Assembly: GCA_965227045.1 (NCBI GenBank)
Contig: OZ245718.1
Coordinates: 2,542,001-2,606,000, forward strand
DNA length: 64,000 bases
Reading direction: 5' to 3'
From: UBA10649 sp965227045
Lineage (GTDB): Bacteria; Actinomycetota; Actinomycetes; S36-B12
Shown here: piece after piece, positions 25,636 through 37,461 of the stretch
How positions within the stretch are numbered: position 1 is the first letter of the stretch
How the letters are laid out: each line of letters begins with the position of its first letter
Made by a program: the position numbers and the translations under genes
The notes under the pieces: generated by a model
Seen by the model: the letters and a program-made list of their open reading frames with translations, nothing else
Database searches by the model: none
Told to the model about the DNA's origin: nothing

Positions 25636-26076
25636 CCGTTGCCCTGCAACGAGTTGGGGCACCGACATTCGGACGGAGATCGCGGGGTGGCCCTTCTTTA
25701 GCCCAATCTTCCTGAACCTATGTGTGGGAGCGTTCGCTCTTGGGCAGGTCGTCGTCGTTGAATGGAAATTCTTCGCATCGCGTCAGCGCCCGTGTCACTA
25801 CGCCGACAGGACCCACCTGACACCCACAGGGGCGCCGCAGGATACGCACGACTCCTGGACGCGGCGGCCAGCGCGTCGCGCTCACAGCTGGCCTCGAATT
25901 GGCGCGCTCGGAACGGTCGGCAGCCCCATCCCTCCTGTCGCTGGAACGACAGTGCCACGCGTGCAATCGCCCTTGGGCGATCTCGAGCGCCGCGCAATCC
26001 GAGTCCCGAGAAGGTAAGGCGAGGGTAAGAACTCGGCGCGCGTGTGCCGCCGAAACCAACTTGTTACCTCTCCCGC
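25636..26076. other. Gene-less stretch after the IS element
   Basis: About 440 bases with no open frame that looks like a protein on either strand and no tRNA or clear hairpin. It ends at the stress-type promoter for the following small membrane protein gene. Possibly remnant coding DNA, but I recognise nothing in it. Confidence 0.5.
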
Positions 26077-26101
26077 GTTTCGCGGAACTGGCCGTGGGTA
26101 C
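26077..26101 (+). promoter_or_regulatory. SigB/SigF-type promoter
   Basis: GTTT at 26077, 15 bases, GGGTAC ending 26101. Expected start near 26108, about 53 bases before the ATG of the small membrane protein gene, and may also serve the GH39-like gene behind it. Confidence 0.55.
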
Positions 26102-26160
26102 GTCGCAGGCATCAGTGTCGTGTGCACGCACTCGGCTCAATTGAGGAAAGCGAGGTAGCT

Positions 26161-26409
26161 ATGTCTCCCATGAGAGCTCTGCTCCTTGGCTGCGCTTTTG
26201 CTCTCGTCTGCGGCGCGACCGTATCGATCCTGCTGCTCGTCACACTGAACGGGCTTGCCAGGTTGGCTCGACGATTCGATCGCCAGCAGGTGTCAGCGCC
26301 GAGTGACAGTTCACCGGGCAAATTGGCGTCCGCAGACCAGGGTCGGACACCGCAGATCGAGCTGCGGGAGATGGGCGGGCTCGTGGCCGCCGACAGCGGC
26401 GCGAGTTGA
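26161..26409 (+). CDS. Small single-pass membrane protein
   Basis: 82 residues: a short basic head, one strong transmembrane helix (LLLGCAFALVCGATVSILLL) at residues about 7-30, then a hydrophilic tail with no recognised domain. GCGAGGTAGCT before ATG 26161 supplies a ribosome site, and a GTTT-N15-GGGTAC promoter lies upstream. The GH39-like lipoprotein gene starts about 90 bases after it on the same strand. Function unknown. Confidence 0.6.
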   Translation: MSPMRALLLGCAFALVCGATVSILLLVTLNGLARLARRFDRQQVSAPSDSSPGKLASADQGRTPQIELREMGGLVAADSGAS

Positions 26410-26500
26410 GCAGGATGCCGCACGAGTTGTCGCGTCGGCGGGCTTGATGCTGCCTTTTGAGGATTCGGACCCCAGCGAGATCGGTGGGACGCGAGATTCC

Positions 26501-27871
26501 ATGTCACCCGTGCGCCGAGCGCGACCAAGCCGCACCACTCTTGCCATAGCCCTAATCACCGCGGTCGCCCTCGCCGGATGCTCGTCCTCCGGGGTCGCGG
26601 CGTCGAGCAGCGAGGCTGCAGCCGCTTCCGACAGCCCGAGCGCGTCCATCGGACTGTCGTCGACACCGTCGCCCTCGGCTACGTCCACCCCAGTTCCGAC
26701 GCCATCCGGTCCGGGTATCGGGACTGTCGTCCGTCCGGCCAGCATCGGCCTGCACGTCGCTGGCGTGCAGGAGGGCGAGTGGCCGGCGACGAACGTGCCA
26801 TTTGGCTCCCTTCGGCTGTGGGACGCGGGAACGAACTGGTCTCAGGTCGAGGGCGTCAAGGGCGTGTACAACTGGGCCGCTCTCGACAAGGCTCTCAAGA
26901 CGGCGGAGGAGAACGGCATCAAGGACGTGCTCCTCGTCCTGGGCGGCACCCCGACCTGGAACGCGTCTCGCATCACGCCCGGTGACTACCCCGTCCCTGG
27001 TGCCGCCTCGCCGCCGAAGAGCATGGCTGCGTGGGACGCATTCGTCACCGCGGTGGTCAAGCGCTACGTCGGGCGCATCTCGTCGTACCAGATTTGGAAC
27101 GAGGCAAGCCTTGCCATGTTCTGGAATGGCACTCCGGAAAAGCTTGCGCGGATGACCAAGACTGCGTCCGACATCATCCGCGAGAACGATCCTGATGCCA
27201 CGGTCGTTGCTGCGAGCACGACGGTGCGGCTCGTCGGAGCGTTCAATCGCTTCTTTCCGCGCTATCTTTCCGCGCTGAGCGAGTTGGACTGGCCGGTCGA
27301 CGTGCTGGCAGCGCACCTCTACCCGGCGAGCTTGGGTACGCCGGACGAGCGGGCTGCGTTCATCGATCAGGTGAGGCAGGCAGTCATCACCGCAGGCGCA
27401 CCGGATCTGCCTGTGTGGGATACCGAACTGAACTACGGGCTGGCAGGCCCGGGACCTTCCAACCCGCTCCAGGCGATCCGCGGCGCCGAGGCACGGGACT
27501 GGGTGGTGCAGACCGCGATGGACTCCCTGCACCTGGGGATCACGCGCACCTATTGGTACATCTGGACGCCCGAGGCTTACGCGCTGCTTGGTATGCAGTT
27601 GACCAACGGCTCGGGCGCCGTAGCAGGGCTGCGTGTGGTGGATCAATGGACGGTGGGCTCGACCTGGCTCGGTTGCACCGACGATGGGGCTGCGGTTGCC
27701 TGCTCCCTCGACCGCAAGGGTGTCGCTTCGGTGATCGCCTGGGCGAAGGACGAGTCCGCCGGGTACACCCCGCCCGCCGGATTCTCGCAGGCATGCACAA
27801 CCGACAACGAGTGCACGGTGGTGACCGGGGAGTACTCGCTGGGCGAGACTCCGGTCCGTTTCGTCCCCTGA
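26501..27871 (+). CDS. GH39-like glycoside hydrolase lipoprotein
   Basis: Predicted surface lipoprotein with a (beta/alpha)8 glycosidase domain. The signal peptide ends in lipobox LAGC (about residues 24-27), followed by a Ser/Thr/Pro linker. The catalytic domain starts near SIGLHVAG; SSYQIWNEAS carries the probable acid/base Glu and LPVWDTELNYG the probable nucleophile Glu, the clan GH-A arrangement seen in GH39 and related families. Substrate unknown. The last 75 residues hold two disulfide-capable Cys pairs. ATG 26501 chosen for the ideal lipoprotein signal; ATG 26447 is in frame. Convergent with a paralog. Confidence 0.8.
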   Translation: MSPVRRARPSRTTLAIALITAVALAGCSSSGVAASSSEAAAASDSPSASIGLSSTPSPSATSTPVPTPSGPGIGTVVRPASIGLHVAGVQEGEWPATNVPFGSLRLWDAGTNWSQVEGVKGVYNWAALDKALKTAEENGIKDVLLVLGGTPTWNASRITPGDYPVPGAASPPKSMAAWDAFVTAVVKRYVGRISSYQIWNEASLAMFWNGTPEKLARMTKTASDIIRENDPDATVVAASTTVRLVGAFNRFFPRYLSALSELDWPVDVLAAHLYPASLGTPDERAAFIDQVRQAVITAGAPDLPVWDTELNYGLAGPGPSNPLQAIRGAEARDWVVQTAMDSLHLGITRTYWYIWTPEAYALLGMQLTNGSGAVAGLRVVDQWTVGSTWLGCTDDGAAVACSLDRKGVASVIAWAKDESAGYTPPAGFSQACTTDNECTVVTGEYSLGETPVRFVP

Positions 27872-27948
27872 TTCATCGAGGGGCGCGTCAGTCAGTCCCC
27901 ATCCCGCAACTTCGCGACGCCCGGCACAGTCCGGAAGATGCGTGCCGA

Positions 27949-29850
27949 CTAGCGGAGCAGCAACGGCTCGATTCCGACGCGCACCGTCGAGTCCGCGATC
28001 GCCGAGCAGTTCTCTCGCATGTCGCACTGGACAGTAAGCGACGCCGGTACGTCCAACGACGCTTCATCCCCGGTTGCCGAGTAGGCAAGCGCGAAGTCGT
28101 CGCCGTTGCGGGTGAACGCGCACACGCTTGCGGCTCCCTGATCGGCGCATGATCTCAGCGAGGAGCCGACGAGCAGGTCGTATGTCCAGTTCCACGCGTG
28201 GATCGTCTCCGGCGTCGTGGAGTTGAGTTGTATGCCGAGCAGAGGAAAGTCCGTTCGGGTCCACAGGTACCAATCAACGGACTGGATTCCCGAGCGCACG
28301 GCGTCGATGAAGGTCTGTGCGAGGTACCCCCGTGCGTTCGCACCTTCGATGGAACGATGCGGCTCGTCCTGGCCTGCGAGCCCGTAGTTGATCTCGGTCT
28401 CGTACACCGGCAACTTCGGTGCACCCGCAAAAGAGAGCATCGCCTTGAACATGGTCACCGCACCGATGCGGTCAGCCGGTGTGCCCGAGGCGCGGGGGTA
28501 CGAATGGAAGGCGAACCCGTCGATGGGCCAACCTGCCGCGCGGAGCCCACGCAGGTAGGCGGTGTAGAAGTTGTAGAACGAGCCCGTGGTCCGGGTAGTA
28601 GTGCTCGCGGCGAGCACGTCAGTTCTTGCACCTGCGCGCTTGACGACGCTCTTCACGATCTTCGTCATCTCCACGAGTTCTGCAGCAGTGCCGGTGTAGT
28701 AGTTCTGCAGGTTCGGCTCGTTCCACACCTCGATCGCGTCGATCCGGTCTCCGTAGCGATCGACCACTGCCTCCACGTACGTGCGGAAGTCAGACATCCT
28801 GCGCGGCGGGTCCGTGGATACGTCTCCTGCCCAGGACGGCGTCGGCCCGAGCACGTATTCAACCTTCGAACCCGCATCCTCGGCCGCCTCGACGACGGAG
28901 TCGAACGTGCGCCAGACGAACGTCCCGCTTCGCGGCTGGATGGCATTCCACCCCACGTCGGAATCCCACAGCCGTACATATCCGTGGCGCACCGGCGGAC
29001 TGAGTCCGGTCGAGGGCGGGATGTGAAGGCCGAACAGCTCCGATCCGATCACGCGTCCCGCGCTCGCCTGCATGATCGAGGTCGGACCCGCCGGCGCCTG
29101 TGAGTTGCCCGTCGCCGCGTAGGGATTGCTTGCACCGGCGGGCGGTACTCGGGTCGTGGTGTTCTTGAACTGGATGATGAGTTCTTCGTCGGGGCACATC
29201 TGCGCATGCTTGATGAGATCGCTTCGGGTAGAGGAGTCCACGGAGAGCCCCCAGGAGACCAGGGCGCGAACGACGAGCTGCATCTCGCGGCACACATTGC
29301 CGGGCTCGTCAGCGAGGACGGTTGCGAGCAGACTGCGCGGCACTCGAGTTGCACCGGAGGTTGTCGACTGGCGTGGGACGGCGACGACGCTCACGTTTGC
29401 GAACGCACGCCGCTGGGAAGCGGTCCACCCGTAGGCACCGTGAGCCCATGCCGTCGGAGTATCGAGGACTCCGATGACCGACACGTGCGACGAGCCGCGC
29501 ACGATCTCGCCGTTGGCGAGTGTCCACACTCCGCCGCGCAGCACGCAGTTGCGCAGCACCGACGGAGCGGCGTCGGACTTGGCGAGGAGCAAGCGGCTTT
29601 GTCGCGAGCAGCCCCTCGAGTCCTTGTCCTGGGCACGGGAGTCAACGAAGAGGTTGCGCGCGTAGCCCGCGGTGAGCGCGGGGGTCACCGGTACTTCTGC
29701 AATCAGCTCGGTCGGGGTGCCGCTGACCTGGGACACGGTGGCCCGGACCGATCGGGACTGTGCCGCGGCTGCCTGTGGGTAGGTCGACGGAGTCGACGAG
29801 AGAACTGGCAATAGCGAAAGGGCGCCGATTGCCACCGCTCGCCGCCACAT
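27949..29850 (-). CDS. Secreted protein: degenerate DUF1524/HNH-like domain fused to GH39-like hydrolase
   Basis: 633 residues. A signal peptide (1-30) is followed by a domain (about 55-235) with the layout of DUF1524/GmrSD C-terminal HNH proteins: YARNLFVD, RGCSRQSRLLL, WTLANGEIV, then AYGWTASQRRAFAN and a closing Cys. The usual D-H-V-V and N-x2-K catalytic positions read SHVSV and STTSG, so nuclease activity looks lost. From about residue 275 comes a GH39-like domain parallel to that of the convergent neighbour, with IEVWNEPNLQNYY (acid/base) and LPVYETEINYG (nucleophile). Probably an exported glycosidase with a repurposed binding domain. The alpha/beta hydrolase gene lies 10 bases upstream on the same strand. 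Confidence 0.75.
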   Translation of the reverse strand: MWRRAVAIGALSLLPVLSSTPSTYPQAAAAQSRSVRATVSQVSGTPTELIAEVPVTPALTAGYARNLFVDSRAQDKDSRGCSRQSRLLLAKSDAAPSVLRNCVLRGGVWTLANGEIVRGSSHVSVIGVLDTPTAWAHGAYGWTASQRRAFANVSVVAVPRQSTTSGATRVPRSLLATVLADEPGNVCREMQLVVRALVSWGLSVDSSTRSDLIKHAQMCPDEELIIQFKNTTTRVPPAGASNPYAATGNSQAPAGPTSIMQASAGRVIGSELFGLHIPPSTGLSPPVRHGYVRLWDSDVGWNAIQPRSGTFVWRTFDSVVEAAEDAGSKVEYVLGPTPSWAGDVSTDPPRRMSDFRTYVEAVVDRYGDRIDAIEVWNEPNLQNYYTGTAAELVEMTKIVKSVVKRAGARTDVLAASTTTRTTGSFYNFYTAYLRGLRAAGWPIDGFAFHSYPRASGTPADRIGAVTMFKAMLSFAGAPKLPVYETEINYGLAGQDEPHRSIEGANARGYLAQTFIDAVRSGIQSVDWYLWTRTDFPLLGIQLNSTTPETIHAWNWTYDLLVGSSLRSCADQGAASVCAFTRNGDDFALAYSATGDEASLDVPASLTVQCDMRENCSAIADSTVRVGIEPLLLR

Positions 29851-29860
29851 GCTCTTGAGG

Positions 29861-30580
29861 CTACGTCAACCTCAGCAATGGCTCACCGATTCGCACGAGC
29901 AGATCGCGAACCGCTTCGGGCTGCGAGAGGAACGGGTGGTGCCCGGCGTTGATTTCGACGACACTGCCCGCCCTGCGTGCGAACTCTCGCTGCAGTCGCG
30001 CGGGTGTGCCCATGTCCTGCGCGCACACCAGGTAGGTCGAGGGCACGTCCTGCCAGGCAGCCGCGCTCACGGGCTGCGCGATCACCTGGACGCCCTGCCG
30101 CGCCAGATGAGCCTGCGCCTCCGCCTGCACGTCGGCGTCGCAGTCTTGGAGGAACGTGTCACTCAGCAACTCGGGTCGCACGCCGAACGTCCCGGCCTCG
30201 GGGTCGATGTCCAGGAACGGCGCGGGGGCGCCATCGCCGAAGTCCGACAGGCTCTGTCCGACCTCGGGAAGATAGCTGGAAATCAGCAGCAGGTGGCGTA
30301 CCGACTCGACTCCCGCTGCCGCTTCTGCGGTGACGATGCCGCCATAGCTGTGGGCCACCACGATCGTCGGCTCGTCACTGTCGAGAAGCAGCTGACGTAC
30401 GGCAGTGACATCCTCGGCGAGGCCCGCGCCCTCGGCGCCGGCGGCCTCGCCCGTCTCGCCGCAGCTTGGCAGCGCGGGGCACGTGCTCGTCACGTCGAGC
30501 TCCTCGAGTAGTCCGGACATGCGGTGCCACCACCACGCGCCGTCCTTCGCGCAGGCTCCGTGCACGAACACAACCCTCAT
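29861..30580 (-). CDS. Alpha/beta hydrolase
   Basis: 239-residue alpha/beta hydrolase of the small esterase type (EstC/salicylate-esterase-like pattern). FVHGACAKDGAWWW forms the oxyanion region, the nucleophile elbow is AHSYGG, and the catalytic His is in INAGHHPFLSQPEA near the C-terminus. No signal peptide. ATG 30580 follows GGAGGTAACG; an ATG four codons upstream lies over that site. Divergent from the TetR regulator, which may control it (inference). Substrate unknown. Confidence 0.85.
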   Translation of the reverse strand: MRVVFVHGACAKDGAWWWHRMSGLLEELDVTSTCPALPSCGETGEAAGAEGAGLAEDVTAVRQLLLDSDEPTIVVAHSYGGIVTAEAAAGVESVRHLLLISSYLPEVGQSLSDFGDGAPAPFLDIDPEAGTFGVRPELLSDTFLQDCDADVQAEAQAHLARQGVQVIAQPVSAAAWQDVPSTYLVCAQDMGTPARLQREFARRAGSVVEINAGHHPFLSQPEAVRDLLVRIGEPLLRLT

Positions 30581-30651
30581 CGTTACCTCCATCGCGGACT
30601 CGATCCCTCCTCACGGTAGACGTAGCGTTTGTTACGCGAAAAGATGGGGGA

Positions 30652-31209
30652 GTGGGACGACGACCGCAGCCGCAGATCAAGGAGCGGCTGCTCGATTCGT
30701 GCACCGACTACGCACTAAGCAATGGGCTGCCGGGCCGTCTCGAGCCGCTGGCAACTGCGGCTGGCACGTCGACGCGGATGCTGATCTACCACTTCGGGAC
30801 GCGGGACGACCTGCTTCGAGCAGTGCTCGGTCGCGCGCGTGAACGGCAGTTGCAGATCTTCGGCGATCTGCTGCGAGTGCGAACAAGTGAGCCCTACCCG
30901 GCGACGTTGATGAAGGCCTGGAAGGCGATGACAGGTCCGTCCGGGCAACCCTTCCTGCGGATGTTCGGCCAACTGCGTGACGGATCGGCGCAGCACCTGT
31001 GGCCCGACTTTCGACGTGCCGCAACGACAGACTGGCTCGCGCCGCTTTCGGACGGCCTGCGCAGTATCGGCCGCCCGGAGCTTGCGACTGTTGTCCTGGC
31101 CGTCATCCGGGGGCTTCTCCTGGACTTGGAGGCCACCGGCGACACCAAGCGAACCGACCGCGCGTTCCGCGACTTCGTCAGCACTCTCGATCACCGTGCA
31201 ACCGTCTAA
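30652..31209 (+). CDS. TetR-family transcriptional regulator
   Basis: 185-residue TetR-type repressor. The N-terminal HTH reads RLLDSCTDYALSNG, LEPLATAAGTSTRML and IYHFGTRDDLLRAVLGRA; the rest is a helical ligand-binding domain without a recognised ligand. Start taken as GTG 30652. Divergent from the alpha/beta hydrolase, with about 70 bases between; a short GCGT-N5-ACGC inverted repeat there is too weak to call an operator. Confidence 0.85.
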   Translation: MGRRPQPQIKERLLDSCTDYALSNGLPGRLEPLATAAGTSTRMLIYHFGTRDDLLRAVLGRARERQLQIFGDLLRVRTSEPYPATLMKAWKAMTGPSGQPFLRMFGQLRDGSAQHLWPDFRRAATTDWLAPLSDGLRSIGRPELATVVLAVIRGLLLDLEATGDTKRTDRAFRDFVSTLDHRATV

Positions 31210-31212
31210 CTG

Positions 31213-31437
31213 TCAGTGCCGCTCGGACACCACAGGCTCGCCGATCCACTCGAGGCGATCACCGGACACCCACGCGGTGCCCGCCGCCGTGTTGACGCAC
31301 GCCTCCCATAGGCCGTGGTCGTCATCGAGCCATCGCCACTCCAGCAGAAGTCCGACGTCCCAGACGGAGGGTCGAATCGCGTTGCGAACCAGCACGCGCA
31401 CTGGCGGATCTGCTCGCTGAACATGGGAAGTCGGCAT
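31213..31437 (-). CDS. Small WRW-motif protein, copy 3
   Basis: 74 residues: PVRVLVRNAIRPSVWDVGLL, LEWRWLDD, GLWEACV, then WVSGDRLEWIGEP. Intact member of the window's five-copy family. It starts only 7 bases after the TreS-maltokinase stop codon and lacks its own strong ribosome site, so it is probably translated by coupling as the last gene of that transcript. The role is unknown; the company it keeps suggests stress physiology (inference). Confidence 0.7.
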   Translation of the reverse strand: MPTSHVQRADPPVRVLVRNAIRPSVWDVGLLLEWRWLDDDHGLWEACVNTAAGTAWVSGDRLEWIGEPVVSERH

Positions 31438-31443
31438 CGCGAA

Positions 31444-34806
<3,363 letters not shown>

Positions 34807-34955
34807 AGCGCTCCTCGTCCCCGTGCCCCGGGCTGCCGTGGTCTCGTCATGTCCCGCCGCAGTCATCACCGTCGTACCCCTCGGGAAGCAGGCGCTACCA
34901 GAGAGCGAACGTGTGTCCGGCTATGTCCGAATTTCGGGACGCGCACAAAGAGGGT

Positions 34956-34981
34956 GATTGCTTTCGAGTTCCTACGGGTAC
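34956..34981 (+). promoter_or_regulatory. SigB/SigF-type promoter for the small-protein/csbD unit
   Basis: GATT at 34956, 16 bases, GGGTAC ending 34981. The same six-plus-four bases and spacing occur at 36041 (minus), 43257, 46587 and 47791. Drives the 45-residue gene and csbD. Confidence 0.7.
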
Positions 34982-35083
34982 GCAATATTTGTAAGGCGCC
35001 GCAGAAACCATGCTCGGCGCAGCCGGAAGGTGAACACCGGGCACCGCTCCCAGGAGCGCTCAGGGCCCCGAAGGAGGCAGGTC

Positions 35084-35221
35084 ATGAGTCAGGTTCACAG
35101 CGAGCCGGAATCCGAGACGGACCCGACGCGATTGAGTCAGACGCAGCAGTCGCGATCGGACCAGGACCCGCAACGACCCCCGGGCATCGTCCCCGAGGAT
35201 CCGATGAATACGGACGAATAG
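35084..35221 (+). CDS. Small acidic hydrophilic protein (45 aa)
   Basis: 45 residues, rich in Gln, Ser, Asp, Glu and Pro, with no hydrophobic core; predicted disordered. AAGGAGG seven bases before ATG 35084 is a near-perfect ribosome site and a GATT-N16-GGGTAC promoter lies upstream, which argues for a real gene despite its size. First gene of a likely two-gene unit with csbD. One of several such proteins in this island. Confidence 0.6.
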   Translation: MSQVHSEPESETDPTRLSQTQQSRSDQDPQRPPGIVPEDPMNTDE

Positions 35222-35292
35222 GCAATACAGGCAGCATCTCGACCTCCGCATCCGCGGAGTCGTGAGAACAGAAACGGACTAGAGGAGTTGCG

Positions 35293-35499
35293 ATGGGAAT
35301 CGACGACATCAAGAACAGTGCGCAGGATGCGGGCGGCAACATCAAGGAGGGCGCCGGGAAGTTGACCGGCGACAAGTCCCTGGAGAACGAGGGGAAGCTT
35401 GATCAGGCCAAGGCGTCTGCGAAGAAGGCTGGCGAGTCGGTCAAGGACGCTGCAGGCGATGCGGTCGACGCCGTCAAGGACGCAGTCCGTCGGGACTAG
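35293..35499 (+). CDS. CsbD-family stress protein
   Basis: 68-residue CsbD-like protein, a family induced by general-stress sigma factors in many bacteria; molecular role unclear. The typical amphipathic repeat pattern is evident: NIKEGAGKLTGDKSLENEGK, then AKASAKKAGESVKDAAGDAV. ATG 35293 with GAGGAG upstream. Sits behind the 45-residue gene under a stress-type promoter and is followed by a strong hairpin. Confidence 0.88.
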   Translation: MGIDDIKNSAQDAGGNIKEGAGKLTGDKSLENEGKLDQAKASAKKAGESVKDAAGDAVDAVKDAVRRD

Positions 35500-35510
35500 C
35501 TTCCACAGTT

Positions 35511-35555
35511 CATAAACCTGCCCCAAAGTGCACTGCACTTCGGGGCAGGTTTATG
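35511..35555. terminator. Strong bidirectional terminator hairpin
   Basis: Stem CATAAACCTGCCCC pairs with its complement at 35542-35555, and the interior AAGTGCA/TGCACTT extends it to an almost uninterrupted stem of about 21 bp. It lies between convergent csbD and the 75-residue gene and probably ends both transcripts. Confidence 0.85.
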
Positions 35556-35576
35556 TGAGGGCTAAGCAACTGCGTG

Positions 35577-35804
35577 TCACGCGACCTCGGAAGGGATCGT
35601 TGCCCGGCTGACACATTCGGCGCACATCGTTCCGTGAGCAATGAATGGCATCTCTGCCAAGGTGTACTTCAGATGCCAGCGGCGCCAGCCCTCGTCGAGT
35701 TCTGATCCGCAAAGGGGCTCGGCTCCGTCCAACGTCAGATGCGCCTCGACGCCTGACAGTAGGTAGGACCTGATCAGGGGCTCGTACTCGTCGTTAACCG
35801 ACAC
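35577..35804 (-). CDS. Small Cys-rich protein, H-L/L-C-G/C-x2-C type, copy A
   Basis: 75 residues with H-L-x8-LCG and a later MCAECVSRA, i.e. a spaced His/Cys set that could hold zinc. A paralog with the same layout is at 37462-37683. GTG 35804 with GAGG upstream. It lies 30 bases behind the 51-residue acidic gene on the same strand and likely shares its GATT-N16-GGGTAC promoter. Function not recognised. Confidence 0.6.
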   Translation of the reverse strand: MSVNDEYEPLIRSYLLSGVEAHLTLDGAEPLCGSELDEGWRRWHLKYTLAEMPFIAHGTMCAECVSRATIPSEVA

Positions 35805-35834
35805 GGCTACGCCTCGTGCTGCGGGTCGCTCTGT

Positions 35835-35990
35835 TTACGGTGCAACCCCGGTCTCCTCGTCCTCGACCGGGTTGGGCACAGGCGTGGGAGGTAGCGCCGG
35901 GGCGGTCTGGGTCGCGTCTGCACTACCCAGTTCATCCTCGTACGCATCCTCTGCGCGCTCGATCTTCGGATCCTTCGTCTGCTCAGTCAC
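35835..35990 (-). CDS. Small acidic hydrophilic protein (51 aa)
   Basis: 51 residues with a charged head (TEQTKDPKIERAEDAYEDE) and a Pro/Thr-rich acidic tail. GAGGAGGATGCC precedes GTG 35990 and a perfect GATT-N16-GGGTAC promoter lies 26 bases upstream of the start, so it is very probably expressed despite its size. Predicted disordered, function unknown; first gene of a two-gene unit with the 75-residue Cys-rich protein. Confidence 0.6.
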   Translation of the reverse strand: MTEQTKDPKIERAEDAYEDELGSADATQTAPALPPTPVPNPVEDEETGVAP

Positions 35991-36015
35991 GGCATCCTCC
36001 TCGCTTTAAGGACTG

Positions 36016-36041
36016 GTACCCGGCGGCGAGCGGGACTAATC
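36016..36041 (-). promoter_or_regulatory. SigB/SigF-type promoter for 51- and 75-residue genes
   Basis: On the minus strand GATT (36041-36038), 16 bases, GGGTAC (36021-36016). Expected start near 36009, a short leader before GTG 35990. Confidence 0.7.
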
Positions 36042-36127
36042 AGACTGCTCGGTCGTCGCGGGCGCGGTACGTGCTCGCTCACCGTGGGTAATCGAGTGCT
36101 ACCAACGGACCACCGGAGGCCAAGGCA

Positions 36128-37105
36128 ATGCTCGCCGCGTATCTCTTTGATGGGACCGACGGCCACCCGGTCGAGGACTGGCGAGCCGAATGCACCTCCT
36201 TGACCAACTCGAAGGTGCTCTGGCTCGACCTTCAAGGCGCTACCGAAGACGAACTCGCGTCCGTCTACTCCGCGTTCTCGGTCGGAGAGGGCCACGACCA
36301 CCACCGCAGGGGGGTGCGCGCCGAGCCGCAGGTTCATGTTCACGACGGATACATCCACATCACGTCGATTATCGCGCCAGACGGGGATGACCGGCTCGAC
36401 CCCACCCGAGGCGTTCTGGAGTCGATTGTGGGTGACAACTGGGTTGTGACGATTCACGAGTCCGACAGTCCACTCGTGGACGACTTCAAGGCCGTGACCT
36501 CCGGTCCTGGGCAGGTTGGCGGGCTGGATGCTCCGTCGTTCCTCACGACCCTGCTCGAACGGGTGGTCCTCAGCTATGGAGACGCATTCGAGCGAATCGA
36601 GGAGAGGCTTGAGGACTTCGATGCCGACGTACTGAGCAGCCCCGACAGCAACGTCGACAAGATGGCGACCATCCTCGTTGACGTGCGCCAGCGGACGGGC
36701 GAACTTCGTCGCGCACTGTCGCCGCATCGTCGCGTCTACTCCACGCTCGGCCACGCAGAGTTCAGCCGGGTCTCGACCGAGGCGTCGGCAGCCCGCTTTC
36801 GGCACCTTGCCGACCAGGTCGATGACGCGCTCGATTCTGCGCGATGGGCGAAGGAGGCGGTTGTCAGTTCGTTCGACATGCTCATCCTTCGGACCGAGAA
36901 CCGCACCAACGAGATCGTCAAGGTCCTCACATTGACGTCGATCCTCCTGCTGCCAGGCGCCCTAATAGCCACCATTCTCGGAATGAACGTCAACCTCTCG
37001 GGCGGAGACTTCGCAACCTCGGGCCTGTTCTGGGTAGCGATCGCAGGGATCCTCCTTATCGCGGGGGGCACGCTTGGCTTCGCTCGCGCACGACGTTGGA
37101 TCTAG
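36128..37105 (+). CDS. corA: CorA-type Mg2+/Co2+ transporter
   Basis: 325-residue divalent-cation channel of the CorA/MIT family, inner membrane. A long cytoplasmic helical domain is followed by two C-terminal membrane segments, LTLTSILLLPGALIATILGM and FWVAIAGILLIAGGTLGFAR; the signature GMN lies between them in ILGMNVNLSG. A clean GGAGG precedes ATG 36128. A GGGTAA about 35 bases upstream has a poor -35. No Mg2+-sensing RNA leader was recognised. Confidence 0.93.
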   Translation: MLAAYLFDGTDGHPVEDWRAECTSLTNSKVLWLDLQGATEDELASVYSAFSVGEGHDHHRRGVRAEPQVHVHDGYIHITSIIAPDGDDRLDPTRGVLESIVGDNWVVTIHESDSPLVDDFKAVTSGPGQVGGLDAPSFLTTLLERVVLSYGDAFERIEERLEDFDADVLSSPDSNVDKMATILVDVRQRTGELRRALSPHRRVYSTLGHAEFSRVSTEASAARFRHLADQVDDALDSARWAKEAVVSSFDMLILRTENRTNEIVKVLTLTSILLLPGALIATILGMNVNLSGGDFATSGLFWVAIAGILLIAGGTLGFARARRWI

Positions 37106-37237
37106 AAGACGGAGCCCGTCAGAACGCCTGCGCCATATGGCGATTGCCGTGTTTAGGGGACGGTATTCTGCCGCTGTCCACGGAACTAGGTGAGCCGAGC
37201 GCACAACCAGGCCGCCGAGTGACGAATGGGGGGTCGG

Positions 37238-37444
37238 GTGCCGAATTCTGGAAGCAAGCGTCCACGCGAGCCCATCTCCGTCATGGTGCAAGACGCGCAG
37301 AAGCCTTCGCTATGGGGATACGGGTTCATGAAGGAATGGCGCTGGATCGACGAGCAACGCGGCGAATGGGAAGGGCTCATCGACTTCGGCGGCGATGGGG
37401 AAGCCTGGATACCCGGGTGCCAGTTGAAACGGGTGGGCAGTTAA
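37238..37444 (+). CDS. Small WRW-motif protein, copy 4
   Basis: 68 residues: PREPISVMVQDAQKPSLWGY, MKEWRWIDEQ, GEWEGLI, WIPGCQLKRVG. Intact member of the five-copy family. GTG 37238 aligns with the ATG of copy 1 (both then read PNSG) and has GGGGGGT just upstream; an in-frame ATG four codons earlier overlaps that site. A near-match promoter, GATT-N15-CGGTAT, lies at 37142-37166. Follows corA on the same strand. Confidence 0.68.
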   Translation: MPNSGSKRPREPISVMVQDAQKPSLWGYGFMKEWRWIDEQRGEWEGLIDFGGDGEAWIPGCQLKRVGS

Positions 37445-37461
37445 CCCAGTTGGGTCGCGGG

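Noticed and set aside
34874..34899. GGGTAC upstream of TreS as a full stress promoter
   Set aside because: The -10 is perfect but no GNNT lies at 14-16 bases; kept only as a remark.
36042..36127. Mg2+ riboswitch upstream of corA
   Set aside because: The leader is short and shows no conserved M-box or ykoK-like stems.
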